A DNA stretch of 64,000 nucleotides from Paraphoma chrysanthemicola (lineage: Eukaryota > Ascomycota > Dothideomycetes > Pleosporales > Phaeosphaeriaceae). Where the stretch lies: positions 1,550,001-1,614,000 of the forward strand of contig JAGMWG010000002.1 in the NCBI GenBank assembly GCA_020744225.1, written 5' to 3'. Under the pieces are notes generated by a model. It made no database searches, was not told the DNA's origin, and saw only the letters and a program-made list of their open reading frames with translations. A program made the position numbers and the translations under genes. Positions 32,131 to 44,263 of this stretch are shown here, piece after piece; the stretch's first letter is position 1; the number at the start of each line of letters is the position of its first letter.

Positions 32131-35072
32131 CTACCTCTTCCTGACGCAGAAGAAGAGACCAGTTCGGCCAAGGAACCACAAGCATCCGAAGAAACGGACA
32201 AGCGCAAGAGCAGCAGTTGCCCACAAGAGAGCCTGGAAGAAATGCATGGTTCGGGCAGATGCGCTTGACTAGTATTTGTTAGAATGATACTCCTTCAAAA
32301 GGGACTGCGAAACTTACAGAGAAACCGAACTGATCAAAGTTGTCCTGGGTAATGACAACAGCCAGCGTAGCGTTGGAGCCAATCCATGCCGTGCAAAGAT
32401 GGGTACGGAAAGACTTGTAGGAGTCTTCTAGCGTCTTCTCGCTGGACTCGACAGGTGGCACGTATGGGGCCAAAGCACGCTTAACGGTTGCCTCGAACTG
32501 GCTGTCAATATCGGCCTGCGGCAGATCTGGCTCTTCAATGATGGTGTGCTTGCCGTCGGCGCCCTTCTCGGTCTTGGCTGAGGGTAGGGCATCTGCTTTG
32601 TCGGATCCCTTGGTTCCCCAAGATACATCGTGCCAGTTGGAGAAGGCATAGACGTTGAGAATGTTGACATAGGAGGACATGATGAGAAGATATTGCGGGA
32701 ACGACGTGAACATGTGCCATGGGTCCATGTAGAGGAAGGAGGCGACGTAGTACAGACCAAAGGTGGCAGCAAGCGCGATGATGATGATACCAACACCGTC
32801 AGAACTGAAGAACGACTTTGCAAAATTTTGTGCAGATGAGGTGTCAAGTTTTTGCGAAGTGGGATTCGAAAAGGCCTGAACGACGAGGTAGATCGAGAGG
32901 ACGCAGATGTAAAACTGGATGGCGCCGAAGACGAAGAATGAAAGCAGGTACGACCACTTTGAACCCTTTGGTCTGTTACCGAACGCCAGAATGAACTGCA
33001 GTCCAAGGAAGGCCAGGTAGAGATATTGAAGAACCGTGTTGAAGATGGGAGTGACATCATCGCCGAATGGCCAAGCGCGTTTGCCTTCCACCTTGCTGCC
33101 GACCAGGTCCATGATAACAGCAGTCGTGAGCCAGAAGGAAGCCAGAGAGAACCAAGCAAGGATGGTTTGGAAGGTGTTGTAGATCATCTGAATGTGGAAG
33201 AAGAACATGCGGATAATGTTGTGGCCGCTCTTGTACATGCGGCCGAAATGGAGCAGGGAGTAGACACCAGCGGCGAACGAACCATTCAGCCAACGACGAC
33301 GCTGACCGATAAACTCTGCTGCACCTTCAGGCACGTCGGTTTCGCCCTTGGAGGCCTTGATGTAGGTAAGATGCCACTTGGAGCCGGCTTTGGCGACCAG
33401 CTCGAAACAGAGAATACGATCTTCGGCCAAAAACATGTTCTTCTTGAAAATGTTCATGCCTTCGATACCCTTCTTTCCGAGGATCTTGGCGAGTGTGTGG
33501 TCACCGTGGAAGTACTGCTCGAGGGGTCGTCCCATGATGGCGCGGTAACGATAGGCCGAGAAAGCACCAGGCAACACAGAGACGTAACCAAAGGAAGATT
33601 CCAGTGGCTTGTCGAGAATGTTACTGATCTTGTACTCGAAATTCTGCGCAGCAACGAGTGGATTGAGGAGGTTTTTCCAGCCCTTGCCTAACATAGCGTG
33701 AATCTCACCGCAAGCACCGCCAAGATCCTTGTCGTTGTAGAAACCCTCCCAAAGCGCAAGCAGCGACTTGGGGCCGGGCTTGGTACCAGCGTCGAGCAGA
33801 ATGCAGACTTCAGGGTTGAGGATACGACCGATGGCAGTGAAGAGCCACCTATGGGAGTTGATCTTCTTGCTGTTCTTCTGCTTCAAGCAGAACATCATCT
33901 GCACTGGAGGGAGCGTGCTGGCGCTGTCATCGTGCGGGCGGATGAGCTGCTGGTTGGGCGTGACAGATAGCTGGGTTGTGTACTCAAACTGGTGATTGTT
34001 AGAAATGCAGGATACATGGGTGAAGATTTAAGACTCACGATATGAGCAACAGTCTCCTTTCCGTCAATGTCGCGCTTCATGACACCATCCTGGTAGATGC
34101 CGACCGTGGCAAGCAAGTCGAGTGTGCCCTTGTCGCAGGGGTCGATACCGTCGAAAACCAGGCAGACGACGATTTTCTGCCAGGCTGGGCCGCCCTTGTT
34201 CCAGAACTCGGACTTCTTCAGGTTGACAATGTCGCGGATATTTTGCATCACACCATGCAGAGTACGCGCGGTCAGGACCTTGTCCTCGTTGTAGTAGGTG
34301 ATGGCGATGAGCAGCTCGGTGTGACGGTTGTACATGGCCGGGCGCAGATTGTAGCCGTTCTTCAGCGTGAAATCGTTGGGGTCGCATGTCGCGGCCGTGT
34401 CTGGCAGGGTGTCAGGGTCACTGCAGGAACGGCTGCAGGAACGTCAAAAGCTTAAACTTACATCGCATGTGTGTGAACTCCTCGCTGCCGCTCTCGAGGT
34501 CATTGCGGTACTTGGCCTGGATGGCGTTCTGGATGGCACTCGGCACTGGGTAGTCGGCGCTGAGGACGGAGCCCTGCACCAGCTTGACTTTACGGGTCAT
34601 GCCGCGCTTGAGACCGCCTGCCGCGGCGACTGCACCGCCGGGCTGCTGGCGCTCTCGCCACGCGGCCACGGAGCTGGTCTCGCTCCTTGCGTATGGCGAG
34701 GGTGCGCGCTGGGGAGCGCCGAAGTCTGCGGCTGGGTCGTTGTAGCCACCGGTCGCCGAGTAGACGTCGGAGCCGTCATGTGACTGTGGGGGATACTGCG
34801 TGGGCGTGTTGCCGACATAGGTCTCGGTCAGGCTGTAGGTCGAGTGCGGGCGGTTGTCGGGCTGGCCGTAGAAGGGATCGGGGTGGGCGCCCGTGGGGTT
34901 GTCGTGAAGGAGCGAGCGAGCGACCTCGTCCTCGTCTTGCCTGCCACGATCGTACTGTCGCGCTGTCAGTACACCAAAACACTCAATCCATGGCCTCAGG
35001 CCAGCAGTTCGTCAGGGGCCGTACGCCTGTGTGGGGATCGCCATAGGCGTTGTTGGGGTTATTGTAGGCCAT
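32131..35072 (-). CDS. Chitin synthase, class III type
   Basis: Five exons: 35072-35025, 34954-34462, 34400-34039, 33988-32318 and 32232-32131, giving 891 residues. It polymerises UDP-GlcNAc into chitin at the plasma membrane. After a Tyr/Pro/Asp-rich cytosolic arm (about 150 residues), the glycosyltransferase core shows FTLKNGYNLRPAMYNRHTEL, CLVFDGIDPCDKGT, ILLDAGTKPGPKSLLALWEG, a SSFGYVSVLPGAFSAYRYRA block, AEDRILCFELV (catalytic Asp) and QRRRWLNGSF (the QxxRW product-binding motif). Six or so membrane segments follow. The wording of the core blocks fits class III, the class that is specific to filamentous fungi and important for hyphal growth. The first intron, just after 16 codons, and the last 102-nt exon are exact frame joins. 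Confidence 0.93.
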
Positions 35073-36908
35073 GGTGTGCAGCTGTCCGTGGCTGGCACTG
35101 GAGCGGCGGCAAACAATGGAGCGAGCGAAGTCTGCCTAGAGGCTGCGCGTGTGGAGATGATGGGAGGATGGATGAGCGCGCACAGCTGGGAGTGCCGCTT
35201 GATAAAGGCGAGCTCAGAATGTCTCCCCTGGCTGAGGAGCTGAAGAGGCTGGCGCTAGTGCTGCTCTGGTATGGCGCTGGTGGAGAAGACGCGCTGAAAC
35301 GAATGGAATGCTGGGGTTGGTCAAACAGGCAATCGCCTGCGTTTCACACTGCGGGCGGGCAGTCCTTATATCAAGAATGTATTGCGTGTCACCGTTGCTC
35401 AAGAACTGGCCATCGCCTCTTGATCTGCAGCCAAATATGCTGCCCGCGGCGGTGTCCACACGACCCTTTCATGCACACGCGCTTGTCTTTCCAGCTGTGG
35501 CGTTACTGGCGAGGTTTTTAATAGACACGCTTGTCAGCACAGCCGCACCCAACACCGTTCCCCATCGCCTTGTCCAGCACGCTGGCCTAACCGAAAGGGC
35601 ACGCTGGCTTCCGAGACCCTGATCTTTTTACACCGCTGCTGAGTGGGCGCCGCGATGCCGTTTGTTCCTCGCTGCAGCACGCCAAAGACTGCTCCTGTCG
35701 AGCATCAAGACTCCCGTGCGACATGGCGCGGGCCTCCCTCCATCGGGCTAGACAGCGTCTGGCGACGTCAGCGAGGGCTAGCAAACTTGCTGGGCCCCAG
35801 AAAGCAGGAGTAACATCCCGGTGGCCATATCGTCTCCGCCATTGCAGGTGGGTGTCCCCGACTGGTTACATCCGCCCGACATCGCGTGCCGGTCCTCTTC
35901 TCGCTCCAGCTCCTGCAACGAGTATCTAGCGTGCGTTTGGTGCAAGTTGATGGGCTCAGCCATGCAGCCCTGCCATGGCTTGCATAGGGGCAGTCGACTC
36001 TGAGGCCAAACTAGGATGGATGCTTTATCGCCCGACAATCTGTGTTGGTAGTCTGTGTATCTTTTCAAGAAGTTGCCATGTTATCCCCATGCACCGCTAT
36101 GAACAGGCGCATAACTGATGCGCATCTCTTTTGTTGCCAGGTACAGCCAAGGATGACAGGCACAATTCACATCTTGAGCTTTAAGCATGGATCATGGCTG
36201 ATGCTGCTGACTACTGCGTAGACCTAGCGCGAAACTGTCGAGGAACCAACAAGGTCCATTTAGAAGTAGTCAAGGTGTTTGCGCATCGCTACTTTGAGCC
36301 CCCCAACTTCACGTGGCGTGGCATGAGTATCGAGGCACAATCGTTGACGTTGGCTCAGCTGGAGATAGTATGTGACAACGCTTGTCAGAACTGTTGAGCA
36401 GAAAAGCGATCTAACTTGACATTGCGGGGAGGAGCCTGCACCTCGCGCCTGCCTCGTCCACGTCACTGGCATCAATTGTGTGATCGCTTTCTACTTTCGC
36501 GAAGAGCATGCAAGACGCCTCTTTTGAACCTTACGCACCTCGCATTATTGAAAGCATTTCAGCCCCTCGCATCCACTTTCTTCTTCTGCACTTCCTAGTA
36601 CGTTCCCCAGGGTGACCATTGTATAACAAGGCATGTAGGAAAAGCAAAACAACCTTATTTCCTTCGTCACTGCCGATGTCGATAGGTGATCTGCAGACAC
36701 GGTGTGGTTCTGACTGAGTGGTGCTGTCGATACATCTTGACACGGCCGCGAATCTTGCGGTGGCCCGCGAAGCTGAAATGAACTGTGCTGACAAGCATCT
36801 AGACAAGCACTTTGGGTCTCACCTCACCCATATATACACCCAGTTACAAATCGTAGTCCTAGTCTCGCCAAAGCGCTCGGCTGCACCCGTATCCGTCAGC
36901 GTGGACCC
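35073..36908. other. Divergent intergenic region, chitin synthase / DUF218-like
   Basis: At 1.8 kb this is the longest gene-free stretch apart from the right end. A TATA-like catatatacacc (about 36829) lies ~75 bp before the DUF218-like start. A 67-codon frame at 36194-36397 is not supported by any feature. A long upstream region fits a regulated chitin synthase promoter. Confidence 0.5.
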
Positions 36909-38060
36909 ATGGCATCAGCCGCGCCTTCCTCAGCCCTGCCCAAATCCAAAACCGGCGCCTCCACATCCACTAAGGCCACTGATCTGGCACCAGCCCCACC
37001 AACCTCACATGAGCCTTCGGCCCACCAACAAGCGGAGGAAGACCTTCGAGGTAGCGAAAATCCAGACTTTGAACACCCAGATCATGTGATCCCCCGTCGG
37101 AACTACAGCGGGTTCGAAGACCTCATCATTGTGTGTTGCCATGCTGTCTACCTGCCGGATGCCGAGGAGCATGACTTTCCACTGCGCAGTCCCCAAAATG
37201 AGAGCAATTGGTTACTCGCGCCCTTTCAAAGGTCGAATTCTGACACCGGTAAACCAGGCGAGCAGTCGACATTCGTCGCCCACGCACAAGCCGGAGTGAA
37301 TGCATTGATCATTAGCCCAGACAATGCTGATCTTGAGAAGAACTTGCTGATATTCAGCGGTGGCGCCACGAAGCGACCAGAAACCGACATGAGCGAAGCT
37401 CGTTCATACTATCACGCGGCCCTAGCAGAAGAACTTGCTGAAGGTCATTATGGTGGTGGGAAGACCCATCGACTGTTCAGCAAGGGCCGGATACTCCTAG
37501 AAGAAAACGCCACAGATTCTTTTCAAAATCTGCTCCTGAGTATCCTGCTTTTTCGTAGGACTACGGGATCCTATCCGAGACACGTACGGGTTATCACTCA
37601 TGCGTTCAAAACAAAGCGTTTCCTTGAGCTGCATGCACCAGCACTTCGATGGCCACAGAATCGTATCCAAGTTCAAGGAATTGATCCTGTTATGTCGGTA
37701 CGTACGATTATTTTTTGCAATGGTCTTGTTTGCTCTCGCTTACATCCAAAAATCGTTGTGATGATTATGTCACATGTTACGAGACTTATGGAGTTTCTCA
37801 AAGTGCTCACTGTCGTCTCTCGTATTGCTAGCTGACCTTTGCTTCAGAGCACGGAGCTCGATAGTACCCTGGACGGAGAGGAAGCGTTTGGGTATGGACT
37901 TTGGGACGACGACCCGCTGGGCAGTGGGAAACGCCTGAGCGGCAAGCGAAAGCAACGCGGGTGGAATGATGCTATTATTGAAGGGCTCGTGGAGGGGCTG
38001 GAAGACAGCGTCAAGCAGCTTCTGCTAGGTGTTGTTCCAGCAAGGTTACCATGGGAATAG
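36909..38060 (+). CDS. DUF218-like protein
   Basis: Exons 36909-37697 and 37848-38060 give 333 residues. After a Pro/Ser/Ala-rich start of ~65 residues, the Rossmann-like core shows DLIIVCCHAVYLPD, LLIFSGGATKRPETDMSEA (a DUF218-type SGG-x-T/S motif), LLEENATDSFQNLLLSILLF and HVRVITHAFKTKRFLELHAPA, then a Gly-rich YGLWDDDPLGSGK close to the end. DUF218 proteins in bacteria (SanA, YdcF) are linked to envelope or nucleotide binding; the fungal function is unknown. There is no signal peptide. The 150-bp intron is longer than usual here; the acceptor GCTTCAG is the only one that keeps the STELDSTLDGEE frame. It is tail to tail with RIB7 at 153 bp. Confidence 0.75.
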
Positions 38061-38213
38061 GAGTCCCAGAGGGCACCAATCGACAGACCATAGAGAGCCT
38101 CAATACGCTCTGTTTATTCCCAATAGCTGGATTGGTTCCGGGCTTGGCCAACACTCTATGAGCAACAACCCCAGAAAGTCTGGATTGTGAGTGCGGACGT
38201 CCACCTGCATCTC

Positions 38214-39059
38214 CTATGATTTGTTTGGGTGTCCACACAAAACAACGTCGTCTCCGAGCGGAACCCATCTTACATCTTCGAGCCTTCCTACCGGCACTCT
38301 GTTAACGCCCTCAACGCGCTCATCGGGACAGACTTGCACACCGCCCTTACCCAACCATACTGGTGCAATTGTAACAATGATTGAGTCAACAAGCTCGAGA
38401 TTTCCGGGCGAGAGCAAGTCGTTGATAATTGCGCCACCTCCCTCAATCATCACACTCTTCACCCCTTCCTTTGCGAGGACTTGCAGTATGTTCGCCCATG
38501 ATATCGGAGACCGCTCCGTAGCTGCGGGGGCCTTCAGCACTCGCCCTCCAACACTTTCCAGCAGTTTTCTCTTCTCTTCGGTAGTGCTGCTTTCCTTGCC
38601 TGTTACGATCCATGGCCCTCTCCCTCTTTGCGAGCCGGCGAGTTTGACAACTTTACTCTCTGGTGTGACATTCCATCTGCCATTGGGATCAATTACAATA
38701 GGACGAGGCTGGCCTGAAAGACCTTCAGCCCCATATCCTCCCACGCCCTCAATTCGACAATTGAGCGAAGGATCGTCAGCGACCGCAGTACCCGCCCCAA
38801 CCAGGATGGCATCATGTTTGGAGCGTAGGTAATGCGTCATGGCCTTGGATGCGGGTCCTGAGAGAACGGTCTGCACACCCGGAGCGAGGGATATCTGAGA
38901 GTCGAGGGATGTAGCGAAAGTAAGGGTAACATATGGTTTCGATTCCGTCTGGCTAGTAGATGTTGACGTAAAGTCTGGAGGCAGGTACGGGTCTAGCTGT
39001 TGGGCTTGACTGGCGGGGAAGCGCAGTGATTCTCGTACTTGACCGCTCATACTGGACAA
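38214..39059 (-). CDS. RIB7: Riboflavin pathway pyrimidinone reductase RIB7
   Basis: A single exon of 281 codons. It reduces 2,5-diamino-6-ribosylamino-4(3H)-pyrimidinone 5'-phosphate to the ribitylamino compound with NADPH, the second step of fungal riboflavin synthesis. The RibD C-terminal/dihydrofolate-reductase-like fold is visible: PYVTLTFATSLDSQIS at the N-strand, KHDAILVGAGTAVADDPSLN (the signature), PRPIVIDPNGRW, GPWIVTG, GVKSVMIEGGGAIINDLL and the C-terminal strand. There is no deaminase domain, as expected for fungi, where deaminase and reductase are separate. The start may be three codons downstream (39050). No organellar targeting is visible, consistent with a cytosolic enzyme. 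Confidence 0.92.
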   Translation of the reverse strand: MSSMSGQVRESLRFPASQAQQLDPYLPPDFTSTSTSQTESKPYVTLTFATSLDSQISLAPGVQTVLSGPASKAMTHYLRSKHDAILVGAGTAVADDPSLNCRIEGVGGYGAEGLSGQPRPIVIDPNGRWNVTPESKVVKLAGSQRGRGPWIVTGKESSTTEEKRKLLESVGGRVLKAPAATERSPISWANILQVLAKEGVKSVMIEGGGAIINDLLSPGNLELVDSIIVTIAPVWLGKGGVQVCPDERVEGVNRVPVGRLEDVRWVPLGDDVVLCGHPNKS

Positions 39060-39619
39060 GAGGCTATGCTTCTTAATACGCCGAATCGATATTATTAAAA
39101 TGCTAACAGGGCTCTGGTGAATGCTCCAGTCGCATCGACCGCCAGCTTTCGGCCCGGTCTTGTAGCTTGTAGAGGTGTTAGGATCCTATGATGATACCAC
39201 TCAATGATTTGATTTGAATGTTTATTCTCAAGCCTAGTCTCTTTTAGTGATGCAAGGAGGAGAGAAAGGCAGCGAATGCTGACTAAACACGTCACTTCTT
39301 CGTGATGTGGCGCAAGCGGAGAAACCTCGGCATCGCCCCACGTTGACGATGCCTGCCTGATGACATTCAGCAGCCTAACAGTCACTTTCACATACAGTTT
39401 CTCGTTATACTTCTTCTCTCTTTGGCGTTTGTGCTTGCTCGGGCTCACGCTTCCTTTCTCTGAGATCGCGCTTGACTCCTCTCTATACCCGCCACGCCTA
39501 CACCAGTACTTATCGCTCTGCCCCACGATTTACCAGCGAGTCGTGGTGACTGTACTTCAACGGCGCACGAAACCTACAGTCTAGGCAAGCGTCCTTACCG
39601 CTCATACAACACCGCCAAG
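39060..39619. other. Divergent promoter region, RIB7 / UBC12
   Basis: 560 bp holding no gene I can support. CT-rich tracts at about 39390-39480 are on the UBC12 side. Confidence 0.45.
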
Positions 39620-40348
39620 ATGATGAAAATATGGTCTATGGTATGCTCCCTCTCCTCGTGCGCTTGATCCGAGAGTCGCGTGCTTGAAGTGGAGTGCTAA
39701 CAATGCACACAGAAGAAACAGCAGCAGCAGGACGAGGCGGCTGCGGCTGCGACAAGCAAAAAGAAGAAAGTCACCCCGGCACAGCTTCGCGCACAGAAAG
39801 GTAAGAATCCAAAGCATCGCCCAAAAGCCGTAGCCGGTTTCTAACCTTTGCAGATCTCGAGGAGCTGTCTCTCGGCACGACGATGAAGACACACTTCCCA
39901 AACCCCGACGATATCCTGAACTTCAAGCTTACCATCGATCCGGACGAGGGCATGTATAAAGGCGGTCGTTTCGATTTCGATTTCAAGATCAACCAGAACT
40001 TCCCACACGACCCACCGAAGGTCAAGTGCACCCAGAAGATCTACCACCCGAACATCGATCTAGAGGGCAACGTGTGTTTGAACATCTTGCGCGAGGATTG
40101 GAAGCCGGTTCTGAACTTGAACGCGGTGGTGGTTGGCTTGCAGGTATGGGCATCTAGGATAAGTTGGATCACGACAGTCGCTGACGAATACATAGTTCCT
40201 CTTCCTCGAACCGAACGCGTCAGATCCGCTGAACAAGGAGGCTGCCGAAGACCTCAAGGCGAATCGAGAAGGCTTCAAGCGCAACGTGCGCTCGTCGCTA
40301 GGTGGTGGAACGGTCAAGGGACAGACCTTCGATCGCGTCCTCAAATGA
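39620..40348 (+). CDS. UBC12: NEDD8-conjugating enzyme E2 UBC12
   Basis: Four exons: 39620-39640, 39713-39800, 39854-40143 and 40196-40348, giving 183 residues, the usual length. It takes NEDD8/Rub1 from the E1 and passes it to cullins. The N-terminal extension MMKIWSMKKQQQQ mirrors the E1-docking arm of other UBC12 proteins (human MIKLFSLKQ), which separates it from ubiquitin E2s. The UBC fold shows FKLTIDPDEGMYKGGRFDF, NFPHDPPKVKCTQKIYHPNI (with the HPN motif) and GNVCLNILREDWKPV, where Cys is the catalytic residue; it ends FDRVLK. The 21-nt first exon is fixed by the docking motif. Two start ATGs are adjacent (39620, 39623). Confidence 0.95.
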
Positions 40349-41272
40349 GCTCGAGAATGGTACTTGCAGTCTTTTGGGCTGGACGACATATAGACGCTTG
40401 CTAGGAAGTAGACCATACTGGGCCAGCATTGCGCGGATCGTGGAATTAGATACAGGCGCATGGAATGGATGAAGAACGGCAGTAGAGCTTAGGCGCGTAG
40501 AGCACTTTTATGACATCAGCGAGCATACCACCCAGGCGTACAAGGAGAGCGGCGTCAGCATATAGGCGCCTTCGATGTCCAAGATCTGAGTTTATGGCTT
40601 CAAGCATCAGGGCGGTCGACTTAGAGCTACGAGCATTGCAAATGAACAAGATTTGAGTTTCAACTCGTCTCCAAATGTTGGGCAGCGTGGTCAATTAGAT
40701 CGCGAGTACGATACCAGGCTAATCGCTGGCCAACCTCTAGCTCCATGTGTGTAACGTTGATCGTGCATATATCTCCACGCGCAGCGGCATGCTTCTCGAA
40801 GATGGTGGGCTGACCGAGACGTTCCAACTTTGCAAGTATCTGTAAGGGTCCACCAGTCAGTGCTGAGGGTGTCGTGATGCTTCGGTTGTCTCTTGGTGCA
40901 CGACGTGGTTCGACGTTGGACCGCATCGCGGCCCTGAGCCAAAACGCCTGCCCATGCTATTTATGACAACAACGGCACATGTGCAGACATAGTGTAGTAT
41001 GTAATTGACAGATCGACATAGGATGAAGACTTTAGAATGACTGTGACACGTAGCAGACACATTCTCCCGCTGCCGGCAACGGTGCTTGTCCAGCCAATCA
41101 AGCGATGATGGCGGCCGGGGAGAAAGGTGCGTCTCCGGTCCGCCGCCGATTTTCGCAACCAAGCTGGTGCCGGCCAAAATTCCAGACCAAAACAGACGAA
41201 TTCGACCGCCTTTAAAGCTGAAAGCTTCCCCCACACACACTCTCTCCTCAAGATACCCCTCACACAATCACA
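40349..41272. other. Intergenic region, UBC12 / ILV5
   Basis: No gene is supported. Two minus-strand frames (40446-40694, 40660-40926) are protein-like in places but sit in different frames, with no splice pair to join them. A TTTAAAG at about 41211, 60 bp before the ILV5 ATG, and a CACACAC tract are probably part of the ILV5 promoter and leader. Confidence 0.45.
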
Positions 41273-42649
41273 ATGGCTTCAAGACCAGTAACCCGTGCCC
41301 TTCGCCAGACTGCCAGGCAATTGGCTGCTTCGCCCGCACAGAAGCGCACTTTCGTCTCTGCTCTGCGAGCGGGCGTAACTGCTGCCCCCAAGGCGGCTGT
41401 CACTACCCAGTTCCAGCAGACCCGTGGAGTCAAGACCATTGACTTTGCTGGCACCAAGGAGACCGTCTATGGTATAATTTGCTATTCCTAAATTTGAATG
41501 TGCGTAAACTGACTCTCAAACAGAGCGTGCCGACTGGCCCAAGGAGAAGCTTCTTGTGAGTCAGCCACTGCCTCAATGGCATCAAACTAAATCTCAATAG
41601 CATCTTGAGCTGACAATTGAGCTAGGAATACTTCAAGAATGACACCCTTGCCCTCATCGGCTACGGCTCCCAAGGCCACGGCCAGGGTCTTAACCTCCGC
41701 GACAACGGCCTGAACGTCATTGTCGGCGTACGGAAGAATGGTGCCTCATGGAAAGAGGCCGAGGAGGACGGCTGGGTCCCCGGCAAGAACCTCTTCGACA
41801 TTGACGAGGCGATTGGCAAGTCGACCATTGTCATGAACTTACTCTCGGACGCTGCCCAGTCCGAGACTTGGCCCGCGATCAAGCCCCAGCTCACCAAGGG
41901 CAAGGTAAGAATGCTCCAGAGGAATTGTGTGAACTGGCAAAATTGATTCATGATAGACTCTCTACTTCTCCCACGGCTTCTCGCCCGTCTTCAAGGACCT
42001 CACCAAGGTCGAGGTCCCCACCGACATCGACGTCATCCTCGTCGCCCCCAAGGGTTCCGGCCGTACCGTCCGCACTCTCTTCCGTGAGGGCCGTGGTATC
42101 AACTCGTCCATCGCCGTCTTCCAGGACGTCACCGGCAAGGCCAAGGAGAAGGCTGTCGCCCTCGGTGTTGCCGTCGGCTCCGGATACATGTACGAGACCA
42201 CCTTCGAGAAGGAGGTATACTCAGATCTGTACGGCGAGCGTGGTTGCTTGATGGGTGGTATTCACGGCATGTTCCTCGCCCAGTACGAGGTTCTCCGTGA
42301 GCGTGGCCATAGCCCATCTGAGGCTTTCAACGAGACTGTCGAGGAGGCTACCCAGTCGCTGTACCCCCTGATTGGCGCCAACGGCATGGACTACATGTAC
42401 GCCGCCTGTTCGACCACCGCCCGTCGTGGTGCTATTGACTGGAGCAAGCGCTTCAAGGATGCGCTCAAGCCTGTCTTCGATGACCTTTACACCTCCGTCG
42501 AGAACGGCAGCGAGACAAAGCGCTCGCTCGAGTACAACTCGCAGCCTGACTACCGTGAGAAGTACAAGCAGGAGCTTGCCGAGATTGACGACCTTGAGAT
42601 CTGGCGCGCCGGAAAGGCCGTCCGCTCCCTCCGTCCCGAGAACAAGTAG
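41273..42649 (+). CDS. ILV5: Ketol-acid reductoisomerase, mitochondrial
   Basis: Exons 41273-41471, 41524-41555, 41626-41904 and 41957-42649 give 400 residues. It converts acetolactate and acetohydroxybutyrate into dihydroxy-acids in valine, isoleucine and leucine synthesis, with NADPH and Mg. The first ~50 residues (Arg/Ala/Thr-rich, no acids) are a mitochondrial presequence. LALIGYGSQGHGQGLNLRDN is the NADPH-binding loop (G-x-G-x2-G), followed by TLYFSHGF and VILVAPKGSGRTVR. The knotted C-terminal domain carries DLYGERGCLMGGIHGMFLAQ and EATQSLYPLIGANGMDYMYA with the metal-binding acids. The short second exon (32 nt) is fixed by the frame. Codon use is strongly biased towards C-ending codons, typical of a highly expressed gene. 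Confidence 0.97.
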
Positions 42650-42933
42650 ATGTCTCTGGAGAGTGGACGACTTAATGACGAGAATGCATCTGAAGAGGGG
42701 AATGTGTAGATATGTCTTGTCTTGTTATCGGACCCTTTGGCGTCGGCGCGCTTGCTTTAATTACGGGCGGAATGGACTCCAAGGACAAGGAAAAGGTTAT
42801 AGTCTAAAAGCAAATGATACCTCTTCATGACAGCAAAATCAGGAGTCTCCTACCCTTCCCCTTTTGACTAACGTGCATCCAGCGGACCACCTTGACGGCG
42901 GTGAAATAGCCGTATCGAAATCGGCCATGATTA

Positions 42934-43788
42934 CTATTGACTATATGCTTCCCACAGTTCATTTGGCGTTCTTGTTCTCTCAACAGCTCGTACACCGAAT
43001 AGCCAACCAAGGATCCTCGCCGCGAAAAGCACAATAATGGTCATAACATACTCCAGCGGTCCTTCAAGGTTCCGAAACCCAAAATTCCAATTCTCATACG
43101 GCCACAAGACACCTCGCAGACAAATAAATATCGGCCAATTATCCAACTCCCAGAATATAACGAACAGCTGAAATGGAACCCACCATCCTCCCAACAACCG
43201 TTTTGCTAGCTTCTGTGGCACAGACAACGGCTGATCTATAGGCGCCGTGATCACACCGTTCAAATTCCAAAAGAACAACGCCTTCCCAATATCCCTCGGA
43301 GTCGTCCTTTCTTCCACGACCACTTCCTCGCCGACATCTACTGGCTTAACCACACTTCTTGCCAATCCGCGACCGAAATACCGCCACATGATGTACGAAT
43401 CTGCGCGGCCCCATTCATGTCGTGCATATCTGGGCACTTCGAATACCAGTCCAGCCTTGACCAGCTCGCCTGTTTGCACCGAGACTTCACCGCCAGCAGC
43501 GGCGCTAATGATCCGCGTGACGCCATTCGAAGTGAGGAATATCGATCCTTGGACAAGATGGAGGTATTCGGTGTGTTGGGTGTGGAAGTGCAACCCAGAC
43601 GACCAGGTTGACTGGGGTGGGAGGGCAATCGTGGTTTTGAATTCGCTAGAGGAGGACGTTGAAGGAGGGGATATTGGGATGTGGTATGCGACTGCATCTC
43701 GTCCAGGGCGCAAGATCGGCTGGGTTCCTGGAGGGAGAGGAGTGAGAGGTTTGGGGGTCGGCAGTGGGCGTTGTTTAGTGCGCGCCAT
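42934..43788 (-). CDS. Cupin-domain protein with C-terminal membrane segments
   Basis: A single exon of 284 codons. A cupin barrel occupies about residues 35-140: SGLHFHTQHTEYLHLVQG matches the cupin motif 1 pattern HxH-x4-E-x6-G exactly, so a metal site is likely. Motif 2 is less clear around FEVPRYARHEWGRADSYIMW. A middle segment (about 150-190) is charged. Residues from about 200 are hydrophobic with two or three probable membrane helices (PFQLFVIFWELDNWPIFICL, YVMTIIVLFAARILGWLFGV). There is no signal peptide; the N-terminus is basic and Pro-rich. A cupin tied to a membrane anchor is uncommon; the substrate is unknown. A TATA-like CCTATATATT on the minus strand lies ~70 bp upstream. Confidence 0.8.
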   Translation of the reverse strand: MARTKQRPLPTPKPLTPLPPGTQPILRPGRDAVAYHIPISPPSTSSSSEFKTTIALPPQSTWSSGLHFHTQHTEYLHLVQGSIFLTSNGVTRIISAAAGGEVSVQTGELVKAGLVFEVPRYARHEWGRADSYIMWRYFGRGLARSVVKPVDVGEEVVVEERTTPRDIGKALFFWNLNGVITAPIDQPLSVPQKLAKRLLGGWWVPFQLFVIFWELDNWPIFICLRGVLWPYENWNFGFRNLEGPLEYVMTIIVLFAARILGWLFGVRAVERTRTPNELWEAYSQ

Positions 43789-44263
43789 TCGACTGTATGA
43801 AAGGCTGAAGGGTCTTAGTAAAGTAAGGGCTCGGAATATTGATACATGGATCTCACTCGAATATATAGGTGGGCTGTTATAAAGGGATCACGTGTGGTTG
43901 AGGATGCTTACTCAAGACTGGCAGCCTGATGATGCTGAGGTGCGTGCGGAATCACTCCGCGAATGCTTCGAACTGTTATGTCATATATGAGACTGGTCAC
44001 ATTAATCCATCTATGGTACCTGATACGAGAGTACTTCGGCAAAATTTTGAAATATGACGGGGAAATGCTGATCTCTGAAGCTTAAATGTATGGTTGAGTG
44101 TGGTGCTCGATCAGGTTAGTCTGATATTTACCACCGCGAAGCAGACCGCGCTGCGAATGTCAGAGATCAGACCCCTCATTACTGACGAACCAAAACATCA
44201 AGTGCCGAGCTTAAAAACCTCAGGAATCTTGACCCTCGAGCACCACGAGGATCTGATAGTGGT
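43789..44263. other. Divergent intergenic region, cupin / eIF2B-like
   Basis: 475 bp. A minus-strand TATA-like sequence at about 43858 serves the cupin gene. A plus-strand frame (44094-44285) ends just after the next gene begins; I could not join it by a clean splice, so it is left out. Confidence 0.4.

Noticed and set aside
36194..36397. 67-codon plus-strand frame
   Set aside because: No motif, no splice support; cannot be distinguished from chance.
40446..40926. Two overlapping minus-strand frames that look protein-like
   Set aside because: They are in different frames, no GT-AG pair joins them, and no motif is recognisable.
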